Positions 52,705 to 63,876 of a stretch of 64,000 nucleotides of DNA are shown piece by piece; position 1 is the first letter of the stretch; each line of letters begins with the position of its first letter. The translations under genes were made by a program, and so were the position numbers. The stretch is from Plantago major (lineage: Eukaryota; Streptophyta; Magnoliopsida; Lamiales; Plantaginaceae), in the NCBI GenBank assembly GCA_026545765.1, contig CM048839.1, positions 54,606,677 to 54,670,676 on the forward strand, read 5' to 3'. The notes below the pieces were generated by a model. The model saw only the letters and a program-made list of their open reading frames with translations. It made no database searches and had not been told where the DNA came from.

Positions 52705-54095
52705 TGATGTGACAATGAAATATTGTGCGATATTGGATGCTTTTAGACCCTCGTTTTTTGCATTAAATTCAATATTTGTATCATTTTATGGTCAAATACC
52801 AACTTCTTGTGTATTTCGTAGGTCATGATTGCATTTTTGAGGAATTGCAAGATTTCAGGCGCGAAGATGACATAATTGTGCGAAATCGAGAAAGTTAAGC
52901 GAATACGCCGGATTGACCGTTGCACGGAGTTCGAGGAGTCAAAACATGTCATGCAACCAACTAATACGAAGATAATTGAAGATGCAACAACATTGTAGAA
53001 GACTACTTTTCGAGGAAACGAAGTTACGAAGTCCGAAATCGAAGAACAAGGAAGAACAGACAAAATTTGCAGGAATCGCACTCTACGGTCCACAGGGGAC
53101 CGCAGAAGCCTCTATGCGGCCCACTGTGGACCGCAGTGAAGGATCTAAATTCTCCTGGGCTATTTTCCTGGCCTGTCAAGCTAGAGTCCGCCTTCCTAAA
53201 CCTTCCTTAATGATCAATGGCGGCCATAGCTCGGATTTTCAAATATAAATAATACTTCAGGGGTCTCATAATTCAACACCGCTCATAAATCAGCTCTCCA
53301 GAGAGAGAACCAGTCGTTGGAGAAGTGAAACCCCAAAAACTGCTGGCCGTCAGGCACCCAGAAGGAGGAAACCCTAGAAGCAGCACGAATACATCAGAGA
53401 CTAAGCTTCTTCTTCTTCTTTGCTTTCGTGCTTTTCGATTTCTGTTTAGTATTACTATGAATAGCTAACTTTCTCTTGTAAAGGCGAACCGCCGTAACTC
53501 TGCTTTTGCTACTTCTTTATATACCGTGATATATTAATGAATTAGTTTTACAATGTAATTTCGTACTTATTCTTTATTCGTCCGACTCTTTACGTGAGAA
53601 ATCCTTACTAACTACGACTTGGTAACAGACTTTATATTATCATGTGTGATTTGTCTGAAAACTTGACGAGATAGTGTGTTGAGTGACACAACACATTGTT
53701 GGTATAAGTGAAGGTGTCTAGATTAACTACGACTTGATCCTTTTAGCATGTTTCTTTGTTGCCTGTAGACGGCTAGTACGTTGTTTGATTCTAAGTAGTT
53801 GGGAGTAGCATAGTAGAGGGAGGTCGGGGATCCTTTACGCCTTCTCACCATCGATTACATCTCATCAAATTAGGATTTACTGTGATTCAATTAATCTTCC
53901 TGCAATCATTCTGCATACAATTTACATACGTTGTTTGCTTGTTCCAATGCTAAGTGTCCGTGGAGAACGTCATTCTGAGTCAGCTTTCCGCTATAAACTA
54001 TGGATTTGAGGACTTTCAACTCATAAATTTAATCTTGATTGTATTTAGGGATTACAGGTTCTACAACGAAAATCGTAATTTCTGAGTGCACATCA
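52705..54095 (+). repeat. D 5' LTR of a gypsy element (1,391 bp)
   Basis: Starts TGATGTGACAATG and ends GTGCACATCA, followed by an Asp-type PBS. It is the same family as the G1 LTR (14442-15310). It has a TATA box at 53244-53251 (AAATATAAATAATAC) and a GC-rich palindromic box at 53083-53140 (GGTCCACAGGGGACCGCAG and CCCACTGTGGACCGCAG). Confidence 0.85.
53244..53251 (+). promoter_or_regulatory. TATA box of the D LTR
   Basis: TATAAATA within TTCAAATATAAATAATAC, about 540 bases into the LTR. Confidence 0.65.
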
Positions 54096-54100
54096 AAATT

Positions 54101-54120
54101 TTGCGCCACCGCTGGGGACA
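54101..54120 (+). promoter_or_regulatory. D primer-binding site (Asp-tRNA type)
   Basis: TTGCGCCACCGCTGGGGACA, five bases after the LTR end. It resembles the PBS of T (5449-5469) more than that of G1. Confidence 0.78.
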
Positions 54121-54424
54121 CTTGACCGCTCAAGCAACTTTCGATCATCCGAGATAAGTTGAAATCTTTCTTTCGCTTTTTAATTTATGCATGGTTTAAT
54201 TCGTGTAACATAAACCCAAAAAATTTATATATATCCTGTGGGAATCAATCTCCACATCAAAAACCAAAAACACGTAATTTTAGATTCCTGTTTATTATCT
54301 TTTTTAGTATAATTTATCCATATCTGTAAAAGTTTGTATGTTAGTCTTTGTGCAAGGCAGGAGAAGCTCGGGAACACCAGTAGTACCGTTTAAAGACGAC
54401 ATAGATAAGGCTGAAAGATGAAAG
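54121..54424 (+). other. D leader
   Basis: Noncoding AT-rich leader between the PBS and the first open frame. Confidence 0.55.
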
Positions 54425-54575
54425 TTGCCTACATCCATCATTGAATCATCTAGCAACATCAGTGGAGAGGGAAACAGCAACGACAATCCATCTGGGGATG
54501 TCGCAACTACTGAACTTGAGCAACTGCTCAAGATTCGACTGGATATCCAGGCTGAAAGAGAGGAGCTGGAACAGG
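54425..54575 (+). pseudogene. D: start of a probable gag frame, cut by E
   Basis: A frame of about 50 codons (SIIESSSNISGEGNSNDNPS, ELEQLLKIRLDIQAEREELE) in the position of the gag start. It is interrupted at 54576 by the LTR of E. It is Ser/Asn/Glu-rich with a helical end, compatible with a gag N-terminus, but too short to identify. The rest of D is not in the window. Confidence 0.4.
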
Positions 54576-55944
54576 TGATAAGCTTAAATTATACTCTAAA
54601 AAGCAAATTAGAGAATAAGCTGTAGTTGTAGACTAAGCTTAACTCGGTATCGTTCTCTAGGGAATTAATCAGGCTATGTAGCAGTGAGAGTAAACAGATA
54701 CTTGCGAGTAACAATCTGATTGATGGTTTGTTTATACTTCTAGCTAGTTTAATCAAAGCTAAGATAACAATTAACAATGAGAGAAAGATGAATACAGTAG
54801 CAAGATCCAATTATGCTAATTCGAACTAGGGATAGCACTCATATTTGTCACACGGTCGTTGTACAGAAAATCAATCAATTCGACTCAACCAATTGTTCTT
54901 AGAAAATATTATACTGGAGAAATCATGAGTCGTCAATTCACGATCCTTAAACATGAACAATTTAGAGAATTTAATACGGACTTATCGAATTGAAGGTTTT
55001 TATGAAGATTTAATACGAGACTAACCTATATGAGTGCTTTGATAAACCCTAGAACGAATATGCATAATCTTCACATACTACTGTATTCAAAGGTGTTTAG
55101 CTACTCATACTTAATGATTGCATACAGAGATTAATGGTGAAAATCATATAAAACATAGATGGCAAACTCGCATGCAATAACATACAACTCAATCGATAAG
55201 ATAAAGAATGAATTGCAAGAAGAAAGCAATGGAGAAATCAATACCAATAATCTTGATGATAAAAATCAATGAATAATCCAAGCTCTAAAGATGTTTCAAT
55301 GTTAAACTAGGGTTCTTAGGTCCCAAAATAGGGTTTAGAATAAGTTATTTCTGAAGTTATGGTGAAAGAAATCTATTTAAAGCAGAAAAAACGAGTAGAA
55401 TCCTAGCAGAATTCGACAAGAAAATCGCCCAGCAAATAAGCTCTCGGCAAATCTCGCCGCGGCGCGCCTAAATGTCTCGCCGCGGCAAAGATGCTTTCTG
55501 ACAGTCAAGTTGCGATGTCTGTATATTTTTCTTCAGGAATAATTTGGCGATGCTTCCAAAACAAAAATTGTAGATCTTTCCATTATCTTTCCTTGGCCAC
55601 CGAGCGCAGGTCAATCGGACATCATATGAGAGAGCTATTGCCAAAATGGCTAGACTGCTCCGTAAAACTTCACTTTTGCAAGCTTCGCTAAAATGGCTCT
55701 CAATTCTTCGTCCGAACTCCGAATCCACTTCCGTTTTTGCCCATTTACTCTACATTCAAAGAACTATAACTAATGTCTTCACTTCGATTTTCACCTTCAG
55801 GACCAAATAATACAAAAAATCCTACAAAACACAAACAAAGTTCCAAAGCATAAAAACGTACAAAAACACTATAAAACTAAGGTCAAAGACTAACAAAAGG
55901 CCGCTAAAAAGGACCAAATGAGACGTTAGAATATTGTCTCATCA
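54576..55944 (-). repeat. E 3' LTR of a gypsy element, minus strand (about 1,369 bp)
   Basis: The minus strand starts TGATGAGACAATATT at 55944 right after a PPT. Its end is placed at 54576, where RC reads AATTTAAGCTTATCA; this end is less certain. The start is related to the solo LTR at 3229. It has a GC-rich palindromic box (55445-55490, with CTCGCCGCGGC twice) and a TATA-like TTTAAATA near 55372. It interrupts the D gag frame. Confidence 0.75.
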
Positions 55945-56941
55945 AAATCCCCAAACTGAACCTTTGCTCGTCCTCGATCAAACACACAACCTAAACAAGA
56001 ACTAGACTCGAAACAAAAACAAACAAGAAGCACATAAAAGAGTTGAACTCCCAAGAGATCGAATCTACCATTGTAAACATTAAATTCACAAGATGCAAAG
56101 GTTTTGCACTCAACTAACCTTGGCAGAATAGTGCACAGAAAATCAAACAAGAAAGTTTCTCAAGTAAATAGCACTTAAGTCTAACTCGCTAATCCCTCAC
56201 AAGAGGATCCTATGCAACTCTCTCTCACACTCTGAAAGTGCTCAGTGGGTTAATCACTCAAGAATATCAAGAGAAAGGAAGGTGACTTTCGTCACAAAAG
56301 TGCCTCAAATAACTCATGTAATGTACTCAATCAGTTAAGTCAGAAGGGACTTTTTCCTTGCACATAGTAGCTTGCCAGAACATACAAACCAACTTCCATA
56401 TCACCACATTCTTGCATACTATGAATTATATGCTAATCAATTGGCCACAATGGACTCTTTTAGTCTCACTTTTTTGGTAGTGTCTGTTTTACCGAAGTCC
56501 GCACTTTTGTGCGTGTCAGTTTGATATACGTGCCATCAACCCTCACGGTCATATGGCATTTTAGGACCACGCCGGTATATAGGTAGTATTTGAAACACGC
56601 CCAACACGACTATGGTGATGACGAGCACCACAGATACACTCCGAGACATATCAAATAATCAGGGGAAGCAATATAGATTACAAGTATAAATTAAACATAT
56701 CAACACAGCAGAATTCTTCTCCCCAAACCGGTTCTTTGTAATGGATTGGCTTCGATAAAATAGATCATGAAGAGCATGCCGTTCGTCATACTTAACTTAC
56801 ACAGAGTACACATGAGAATGATGAGTATGACAAGGAGTTTGCACTTCCCGAATAAATCACACAGGTGCCGGTACAATATTTTTTCATCGGCTAAAGGTTT
56901 CTCACCGGCTTTTTGGACCAAAGAGCTACACATACTTGCTA
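55945..56941 (-). other. E PPT and 3' noncoding internal region
   Basis: On the minus strand the PPT GGTTCAGTTTGGGGATTT lies just before the LTR. The region further upstream matches the 3' noncoding part of T (8640-8750 and 9724-10460), with shared blocks such as GGACGAGCAAAGGTTC and the ATATACCGGCGTGG word. Comparison with it defines the CACTA-like insert in T. No coding sequence is seen. It is cut at 56942 by a copia LTR. Confidence 0.78.
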
Positions 56942-58183
56942 TGTTGGTCCAGATAACGGCAAAGTAAAAGACTAGGGGGGGGGGGGTGAATAGTCTTTTA
57001 AAACTTTTGTCGATAAAAACTATTTCTCAGATATCTGTGTAGATATCTGATACTTAGATTGAGCTGGAAGACTTAAGATAGATAAGTGCAGTTAAAGTGT
57101 GTGTGTGTGTTCTTTGAAATGTAAGTCTGAAAAGTAAATAACACAAAGAGTAGAGTATCTGGAGGTGGCGTAATCCTCCAACTAATCCACTTCGGTCTTC
57201 CAAAGACCTAGAATTCACTAGAATAGATAATTGAGGTCACCTTACAAAAATCCTATTCTAAGAATCCTTAAACAAATGGTTCCCAACCAAATGTTCCCCC
57301 TGAGTTTTTCCCCGGCTTTCACAGCCAAGTACTTCCTGTACTCAGAAACCTTTTTGAGCTATTCCCTATCTTCCCAAGCTAAGTACTTCCTGTGCTCAAT
57401 AACCTTGGAGTTATTCCTTAGTTTCCCAAACTAAGTACTTCCTGTACTCCACGCCAGTGATGGTGTTGGTTTTGGTTTGAGTTGTCAGATGAGCTTCTTT
57501 ATTAACTTTTCAGTTAATCAGATAGCTCTGTGAATCAAGTATACTTAATACACTTTTCAATGTATGGTATCTTGTTCTTTTTACTGGCCCAAGTCTTAGA
57601 TAAATGTTCAAGAGAATGAATCTCAGATACTTGATCTTTCAATTCAACTCTTTCACAGATAGCAGTGCTTGTTTAGGATCAGGACACTTAGAACTTCAGC
57701 GTTACTCAAGATCAAGAGCTTTGGTCGCAGCAGAACGCTTTGAGGATAAGTAATTTGCTTGAGATAGCGAGATATGTGTTCAGTGTAAGTTCTTTAGGTT
57801 GTGTCTTTTCTAAAGCTGTCTAAGTGTTGATATTTATAGATGAATTTGAGTGCCGTTTGAATAGTATCCGTTAGGCTTAAATTCAAACTATTGATATATG
57901 TGTATAGTACTGTAGCAGGTTTGTCTTCTTCTTCAGAAGGTACCGTTGCTTTTGTTCATACATCTCTGTCCGTGCATTTAATGTATTGTACTATACTTTT
58001 TGTCATGTAGTGCCAACGGAACTATGCTTTGTATCAGAGACTTAACATTATCAGTTTTCTCTGAGTTTTAGCACGTCCTTACCTTTAACTTCAGATACCA
58101 CTTTTATTGAAACAACTTTGTTTGCAATATAAGTTTCTTTATCAGAAATGTGGTTTAAAGCTCAAGGTATCTGAGTGTAGATA
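56942..58183 (-). repeat. Copia LTR, reverse, beginning deleted
   Basis: Plus-strand start TGTTGGTCCAGATAACGG, same family as the B LTRs, continuing to AGGTATCTGAGTGTAGATA at 58183, where it abuts the start of the C LTR. The missing part is the first 380 or so bases of the LTR. The breakpoint falls at the same place as in the truncated LTR ending at 27552. Confidence 0.9.
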
Positions 58184-59764
58184 TGTTAGATATTTTGTTA
58201 GAATATCTGTTTAGATTTTGTTCAGCAACATGATGACTTATCTTAGTCTCAGAAAGGTGATTAGTACTCTTGGTTCACTTGAACATTGTAAAAGAGGAAA
58301 CCCACTAAGTATGATAGTCTAGCTAATCTTGTATAGGATGTTAGGTCTCAAAATGTAATTTTTATTTTATGAAGAGAAGACCAAGAAGAAGACATCCAAG
58401 CAGAAAGCTCAACAACAATTGAAGACTTGAAGAAAACTGCACAAGATTCTTGATACATTGTTCGGATATCTTAGCCGGATATCTTGTAGAACGACGATTT
58501 CAAACAAACTGTGTCACAAGGGATATCTGAGAAATGAGATACATATCTGAAAACAAGGAAAGTGTCTACAGATATCTATTCTCAGATACCGTGAGCGTTA
58601 ACCACGTTTCTGAAAGAGAAACATATATTGCAAACAAAGTTGTTTCAATAATTACATTACAAGTGGTATATGAAGAATGAAGATAAAGACGTGCAAAGAA
58701 TCAGACAACAAGTCTTGTCTCTGATACAAAGCATAGTTCCGTTGACACTACAGGACAAAAAGTATAGTACAATGCATTTAATGCACGGACAGAGATGTCT
58801 GAATAAAAGCAATGGCAACTTCTGAGAAGAAGACAAAACCTGCTACAGTACTATACACAGATATCGATAGTTTGAATTTGAGCCTAACGGATACAATTCA
58901 AACGGCACTCAAATTCATCTATAAATATCAAAGCAGCTTACTTATTATCAAAGCTTTCTGTCGCGACCAAAGCTTTTTGATCTTGAGTAAACACTGAAGT
59001 TCTAAGTGTCCTGATCCTAAACGAGCAAAGCTATCTGTGAAGGAGTTGAATCAAAAAATCAACTATCTGAGATTCATTCTCTTGAACAGATATCATAAGA
59101 CTTGGGTCAGTAAACTCGAACAAGATACCATACGCTGTAAAGTGTATTAAGTAACTTAGTTCACAGAGCTATCTGAATTACTGAAAAGTTATTAAGACGC
59201 TCATCTGACAACTCAAACCGAAACCAACACCAAAACCGGCGTGGAGTACAGGAAGTACTTAGTTTGAAAAATCAGGGAATAACTCCAAGGTTACCGGAGT
59301 ATAGGAAGTACTTGATTTGGGAAACTAAGGAATAACTCCAAGGTTATTGAGTATAGGAAGTACTTAGCTGTGAAAGCCGGGGAACAACTCAGGGGGAACA
59401 TTTGGTTGGGAACCAATTGTTAAGAATCTTAGAATAGGTTTATTGTAAGGAAATCTCAATTATCTGTTCTAGTGAATTCTAGGTCTCTGATAGACCGAAG
59501 TGGATTAGTTGGAGGATTACGCCACCTCCAGATACCACTATACTTGCTGTGTCATTTACGTTTCTGTATTTATACTTCAACAACACACACACACTTATTA
59601 ACTGTTTCTACACTTATCTTTATTAAGTCTTCCGCACTCTGATTCTAAGTATCAGATATCCATTCAGATATCTGAGAAACATTTGTTATCGACAAAAGTT
59701 TCAAAAGACTATTCACCCCCCCCCCCCCCTCTAGTCTTTTACTTTGCCATTATCTAGACCAACA
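58184..59764 (+). repeat. C 5' LTR (1,581 bp)
   Basis: Starts TGTTAGATATTTTGTTAG, one short step inside the doubled start of the B 5' LTR, and ends CTAGACCAACA before the PBS. TATA box at 58920-58927; (CA)n near 59582; C-run at 59716-59730. Confidence 0.92.
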
Positions 59765-59766
59765 AG

Positions 59767-59778
59767 TGGTATCAGAGC
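59767..59778 (+). promoter_or_regulatory. C primer-binding site (initiator Met tRNA)
   Basis: TGGTATCAGAGC, two bases after the LTR end. This is the only forward-strand copia PBS in the window, since A has lost its own. Confidence 0.93.
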
Positions 59779-59880
59779 AGGAGGTTCACCAAATTACACC
59801 TTGAACCTAGATCCCCAGATAGGTGAAGGAACTTTGTCCATTTTTGAGGACTATTTAATTTGTGTGTTAAGTGTGCAGGT

Positions 59881-60459
59881 ATGTCTCTGAGTGATGCACC
59901 CGTTCTAAAACCAGAGAACTACGAGAAATGGAAAAATAACATGATGCTCCACCTTGAAGCCATAAGTGACGAGATGATCGAAGTAATAAAGAATGACCCA
60001 ATAGTCATTCAACAACTTAAGCAAGTCATGGAGGTTTCAAGTGGAAGAGACAGAGATCAAAGCGAAGGATCTTCACAAACAGATGCGTCAACTAGTGGAA
60101 GATCTACTGGTCACGTTATTTACGAACCAAAGCCCAGAGAACTCTGGACATCGGAAGATGCCAAGAGGAATCGTCTGGATGGTCAAGCTCGTAACATCAT
60201 CATCGGATCGACACGAGCACATACGATTAAGCGTAGGGGTGCTAAAACGGCGAAAGTTGCCTGGCAACCGATTGAAGAAATCTGTGCCGGAACTCAGAAA
60301 ACCAAGGAAAACAAGTTCGAAGTTCTAAAGTTGAAATTTCAAAATTTCAAACAAGGTCCCACTGAAACTCTGGAAGAACTTGATTTCAGGTTTACCACTC
60401 TCATGAGTGATATGGCGACTTGGCAAAGCAATAGATACTCTCGGTCGAGAGAAGATTAA
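59881..60459 (+). pseudogene. C gag, N-terminal part intact
   Basis: The start is best placed at 59881 (MSLSDAPVLKPENYEKWKNN), since the same start is found in B. The frame also opens 21 bases earlier. It contains the copia gag head (KWKNNMMLHLEAISDEMIEV), a Ser/Thr-rich linker (GSSQTDASTSGRSTG), EPKPRELWTSEDAKRNRLDG and the gag core FKQGPTETLEELDFRFTTLM. It stops at 60457 through an indel near 60425-60470. Gag assembles the particle; the rest of the protein follows in broken frames. Confidence 0.88.
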
Positions 60460-61570
60460 GACTATTGTGAAGTCTTAACCACAACGGGAGCATACTAAAT
60501 TCTTTTATTTTAACCAAGGTATGCCAAATATCACTCGATGGAACTTTCTCTCATCTTGCTCTTTGAGTATGAGACAACTCGAGAGAACAAACAAGCGAAA
60601 AGTTGCGAGAATGTTGCTCTAGTTACTCAAGGAACTTGAAAGAAGAAAAGCAAGGAGGAGGCTGAGGATGCTCTTCTTGCAAAGCAAATGAGTAAATTTG
60701 TCGGTCGAGAAATTGAGAGAAGAAAAGCCAAAGAAGTGAAAAAGCATCTAGGCTCAAACTATCACCAAGACAAAAATATGCGAGCTCATTTGAACAAGCC
60801 ATTTCGAAAGCATCATGTCTTGAGGAAGCGAATTGGAAGCGATATCGCTTTTCTATTGTCGAAACACAGCCACTTCAAGAAGGATTGTCACCTCAACAAA
60901 CTAAGGACGGTGACAAGAAAGATAGAAGAATCTTGAGAAGCGTAAAGCTTTGTTAGCGAAGAAAGAAAGAAAATCCAGATTCAACTGGATGCTCTAAACG
61001 TTGAGACAGATTCTGAAGATGACAATTCAGATGATTCAACCCTACCATCACCAGAATTATGTGGAGTTACTCATGACATAATTGACTTCGGCCTCAAGAA
61101 GAATGAAATGTGTGGAGTTCTTTGAAATTGGACGGACATCTCCAACATAGAAAAGCATCTTATGGCTGATGAGGTAACACATACTTCTTGCTACACTTAT
61201 GAAAGTGATGAAGAGGAAATAAAAATCTAGAAAATCTCAGGAAAGAACTTGACATCTATGAAAGAGAATTTCTAATGATCCGAGCTAGAGCGAAAATCTT
61301 GAAGAAGAAAAGAATTCTCTTGAAAAGGAAAATTCTCAATTAGTTAAAGAATCGAGAGAAAGGATCTGAAAATGCATTTCTCAAAGCTCGAGATATCCGA
61401 GACGAAAAGTCACATGAAGAAGCAATGGTGAGTTACGAAAGAATTATGAAAATCTTCTTTACGAAAACAAGGAACTCAAGAAGAAAGAACTATCTTTTCA
61501 ATCTTATGCCAAAGCTAGTGACACTCTTCTTTGAAGTACAATCTTACTTAAGAGATCCTTGAAAAAGAAA
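60460..61570 (+). pseudogene. C gag C-terminal part, heavily broken
   Basis: Alignment by eye with A 17120-18270 shows the same order (knuckle at about 60845-60890, acidic region, coiled coil), but with many 1-4 base losses that change frame. The frame 60688-60936 (MSKFVGREIERRKAKEVKKH) crosses into the knuckle, whose CxxC is lost. No single frame exceeds about 80 codons. Confidence 0.82.
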
Positions 61571-61574
61571 GGAC

Positions 61575-62357
61575 TTGGTGAATACGCAGAATGATTGTTC
61601 TATCACTCTGAATAAGAGTAAGGAGAAAAGAACATTTGTAAGTACTCAGCAAGACGGTTCCCATGCAATCTATAGTATTGGTGAAAAGACAAAGATTGTT
61701 GACAAAGGAAAGGCAGTTGCGACTAGACCTTTGTGGGAAAAACAAGTCAAAAACAAAAGCTACTGGATGCGTCTACGAAAAGAAACAACACTGAAAAAGT
61801 GTAAACACCACAAAGGTTATGTCTCTCAAAAGGGTAGAATTGCAGGAGCTGGCAAATTCTCCCATGTCACTTTTTCTGGAAAGAAATTGGATCAACCAGA
61901 GACTAGCAAAGCTGCTGAGAAAAGATCTCAGATAGCTTCAAGTGCTCGAAACGACATTGGCTACAAAGGCATCGGAAAACAACTTGCTCATGAGTACAAG
62001 CAGGAGCAAGAACGTTGGTTGAAAGCTAGAATTGCTCAAAGCAATTATCAGAAGTGGAAGTTAAATCAAGCCACTGAAAATCTGAATGCCAGGGCTAGAA
62101 GAAATCTGGCAAGGAAGGCTAAGTTTGCTGAAAATCAAACTCAGAAACCTGACAGGTATCTGAAAGCATCATATGGAGCACCTAGGAACACACCAAGGAA
62201 GAAAATAATTTTTACTAATGATAACTTTCATTCAAAAAGAATTCCTCCTTACGTTCCTGTCAGACAAAAGAATATTTCAAAGAAATTCATTCAAAAATGG
62301 ATTCCTACTGGAAGAACTTTTGATTCTGACGGTTCCATCAAAGATATGAGAACCTAA
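61575..62357 (+). pseudogene. C gag-protease linker
   Basis: The best-preserved copy of this region (260 residues): NDCSITLNKSKEKRTFVSTQ, KKCKHHKGYVSQKGRIAGAG, HEYKQEQERWLKARIAQSNY, NARARRNLARKAKFAENQT, and PPYVPVRQKNISKKFIQKWI. It is strongly basic and may bind RNA; there is no enzyme motif. It ends in TAA at 62355, just before the protease. Confidence 0.78.
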
Positions 62358-62379
62358 TCTCTGTTTCTGTTGTGCGTAA

Positions 62380-62725
62380 TGCTTCACGGACTAAAGCACA
62401 ATGGCTATTTGATAGTGGATGCGGAAAGCACATGACAGAGACAAAGCAAATCTGTTGATTACAAAGCTTGCAACACGGACGGATATCGATTTTTGGAGGA
62501 GAATTAAATCCTCTCAGGATTTGGCAACGTCAAATTGGGAACTTTAACAATCACCGACGTATTACATGTTAAGGATTTGAAATACAATCTATTTAGCATG
62601 AGCCGGTTTATGCACAAGGGTTTTACTATAAAATTCAAAGCTAAATACTGCAAACTAATTGACAATGAGTCAAAGCAGACAGTCATAGTTGGTCGGCGGA
62701 AAGGCAGTCTTTATGTTGCCGATTG
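62380..62725 (+). pseudogene. C protease
   Basis: The active site AQWLFDSGCGKHMT is intact at about 62398-62440. Losses of one or two bases just after it (GACAGAGACAAAGC for the GACAGGAGACAAAGC seen in A) shift the frame. The rest of the domain is in the frame from 62535 (GTLTITDVLHVKDLKYNLFS, HKGFTIKFKAKYCKLIDNES). That frame continues without a stop through Trp at the place where A has TAG, into integrase. Confidence 0.86.
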
Positions 62726-63876
62726 GGCATCTGCCACAACTGAAGAATGTCTCATGGTGAGTCAATCTGGTCACACAGAAGAGCACTGGTTATGGCACAA
62801 AAGAATGAGTCACTTGAACTTCAAAACTCTGAACAGACTTGCCAAGAAAGAGTTAGAGGTTGGTCTTCTCAGAACATCTTTCAAAAAGGATGGTATCTGT
62901 TCTGCCTGTCAGATGGGGAAACAATCTAAGATCTCTTTCAAGTCCAAAATCAGACACTCTAGTGTTAGACCACTGCAACTTTTACACATGGATCTATTTG
63001 AATCATCTGTAACTAGTTATGCAGGAAAGAAGTATGGTCTGGTTGTTGTAGATGACTTCTCAAGATTCACTGGGTCTTTTCCAAACACAAATCTGATGCC
63101 AAGGTTGAGATACCAAACTTGCTGAAAAAGCTTGAAGTCATGAAGAATGACAAGGTATCTGCAATCAGAACAGATCATGGTACTGAGTTTGTCAACCACC
63201 ACATAAAGGAGTTTTGTACCTGCAAAGGTATACAACACCAACTTTCCTCTGTAAGAACACCTCAACAAAATGGTGTTGCAGAAAGGAAAAACAGAACCCT
63301 TAAAGAAGCTGCAAGGACAATGCTAATGACCGAGATAAGTGAAATATATTGGGTTGAAGTCAGAACACACCGCTACACTCGTAATGATGCTTGATAAACA
63401 AACACCATGACAGGACCCCCTATGAAATCTTGGTTGGAAGACTTCCTAATATCAAACATCTGAGAGTATTTGGTTGTAGATGTTTTGTTCTAAACAATGG
63501 GAAAGATTATCTGAGAACATTTCAACCAAAGGCAGATGAAGGTGTTTTTCTTGGCTATTCCACAAACAGCAAAGCTTACAGAGTTTACAACAAAAGAACA
63601 AAGAAACTTGAAGAATCAGTTCATGTTGTATTCTATGAAGGAAGCAAGAAAACACCTCCTATTGATGAACTCTCAGAAAAGTTCAAAGAACTATTACTGA
63701 GGGATACTAAAGAAGAATCCTCAGAAAGGAAAAACATCATTATGGAAAGTGAGGATGACTCTGACGTAGAAAAGCTTGAAAAGCCTAGTAACAACAAGAT
63801 GACTCACAAACATGATGAGGAATTTCCTATGAGTTTTCCAGAAATGGAACAAAGTTCTCGAGAACCTTCATCATGA
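62726..63876 (+). pseudogene. C integrase
   Basis: Three frames (62535-63125, 63119-63394, 63391-63876) together hold the domain: HWLWHKRMSHLNFKTLNRLA, DGICSACQMGKQSKISF (CxxC intact), LLHMDLFESSVTSYAGKKYG (first D), IRTDHGTEFVNHH (second D), QQNGVAERKNRTLKE (E), VFGCRCFVLNNGKDYLRTF and EGVFLGYSTNSKAYRVYN. Frameshifts lie near 63070-63120 and 63375-63395. All three catalytic acids are present. A further frameshift near 63850-63876 ends the last frame; the following 125 bases resemble A 20590-20740 (integrase-RT linker with AGATATC words). Confidence 0.9.

Noticed and set aside
52088..53248. Candidate small host genes (frames at 52088-52312 and 52743-53248)
   Set aside because: They cross the degenerate repeat or lie in the D LTR; no motif, no conserved structure.
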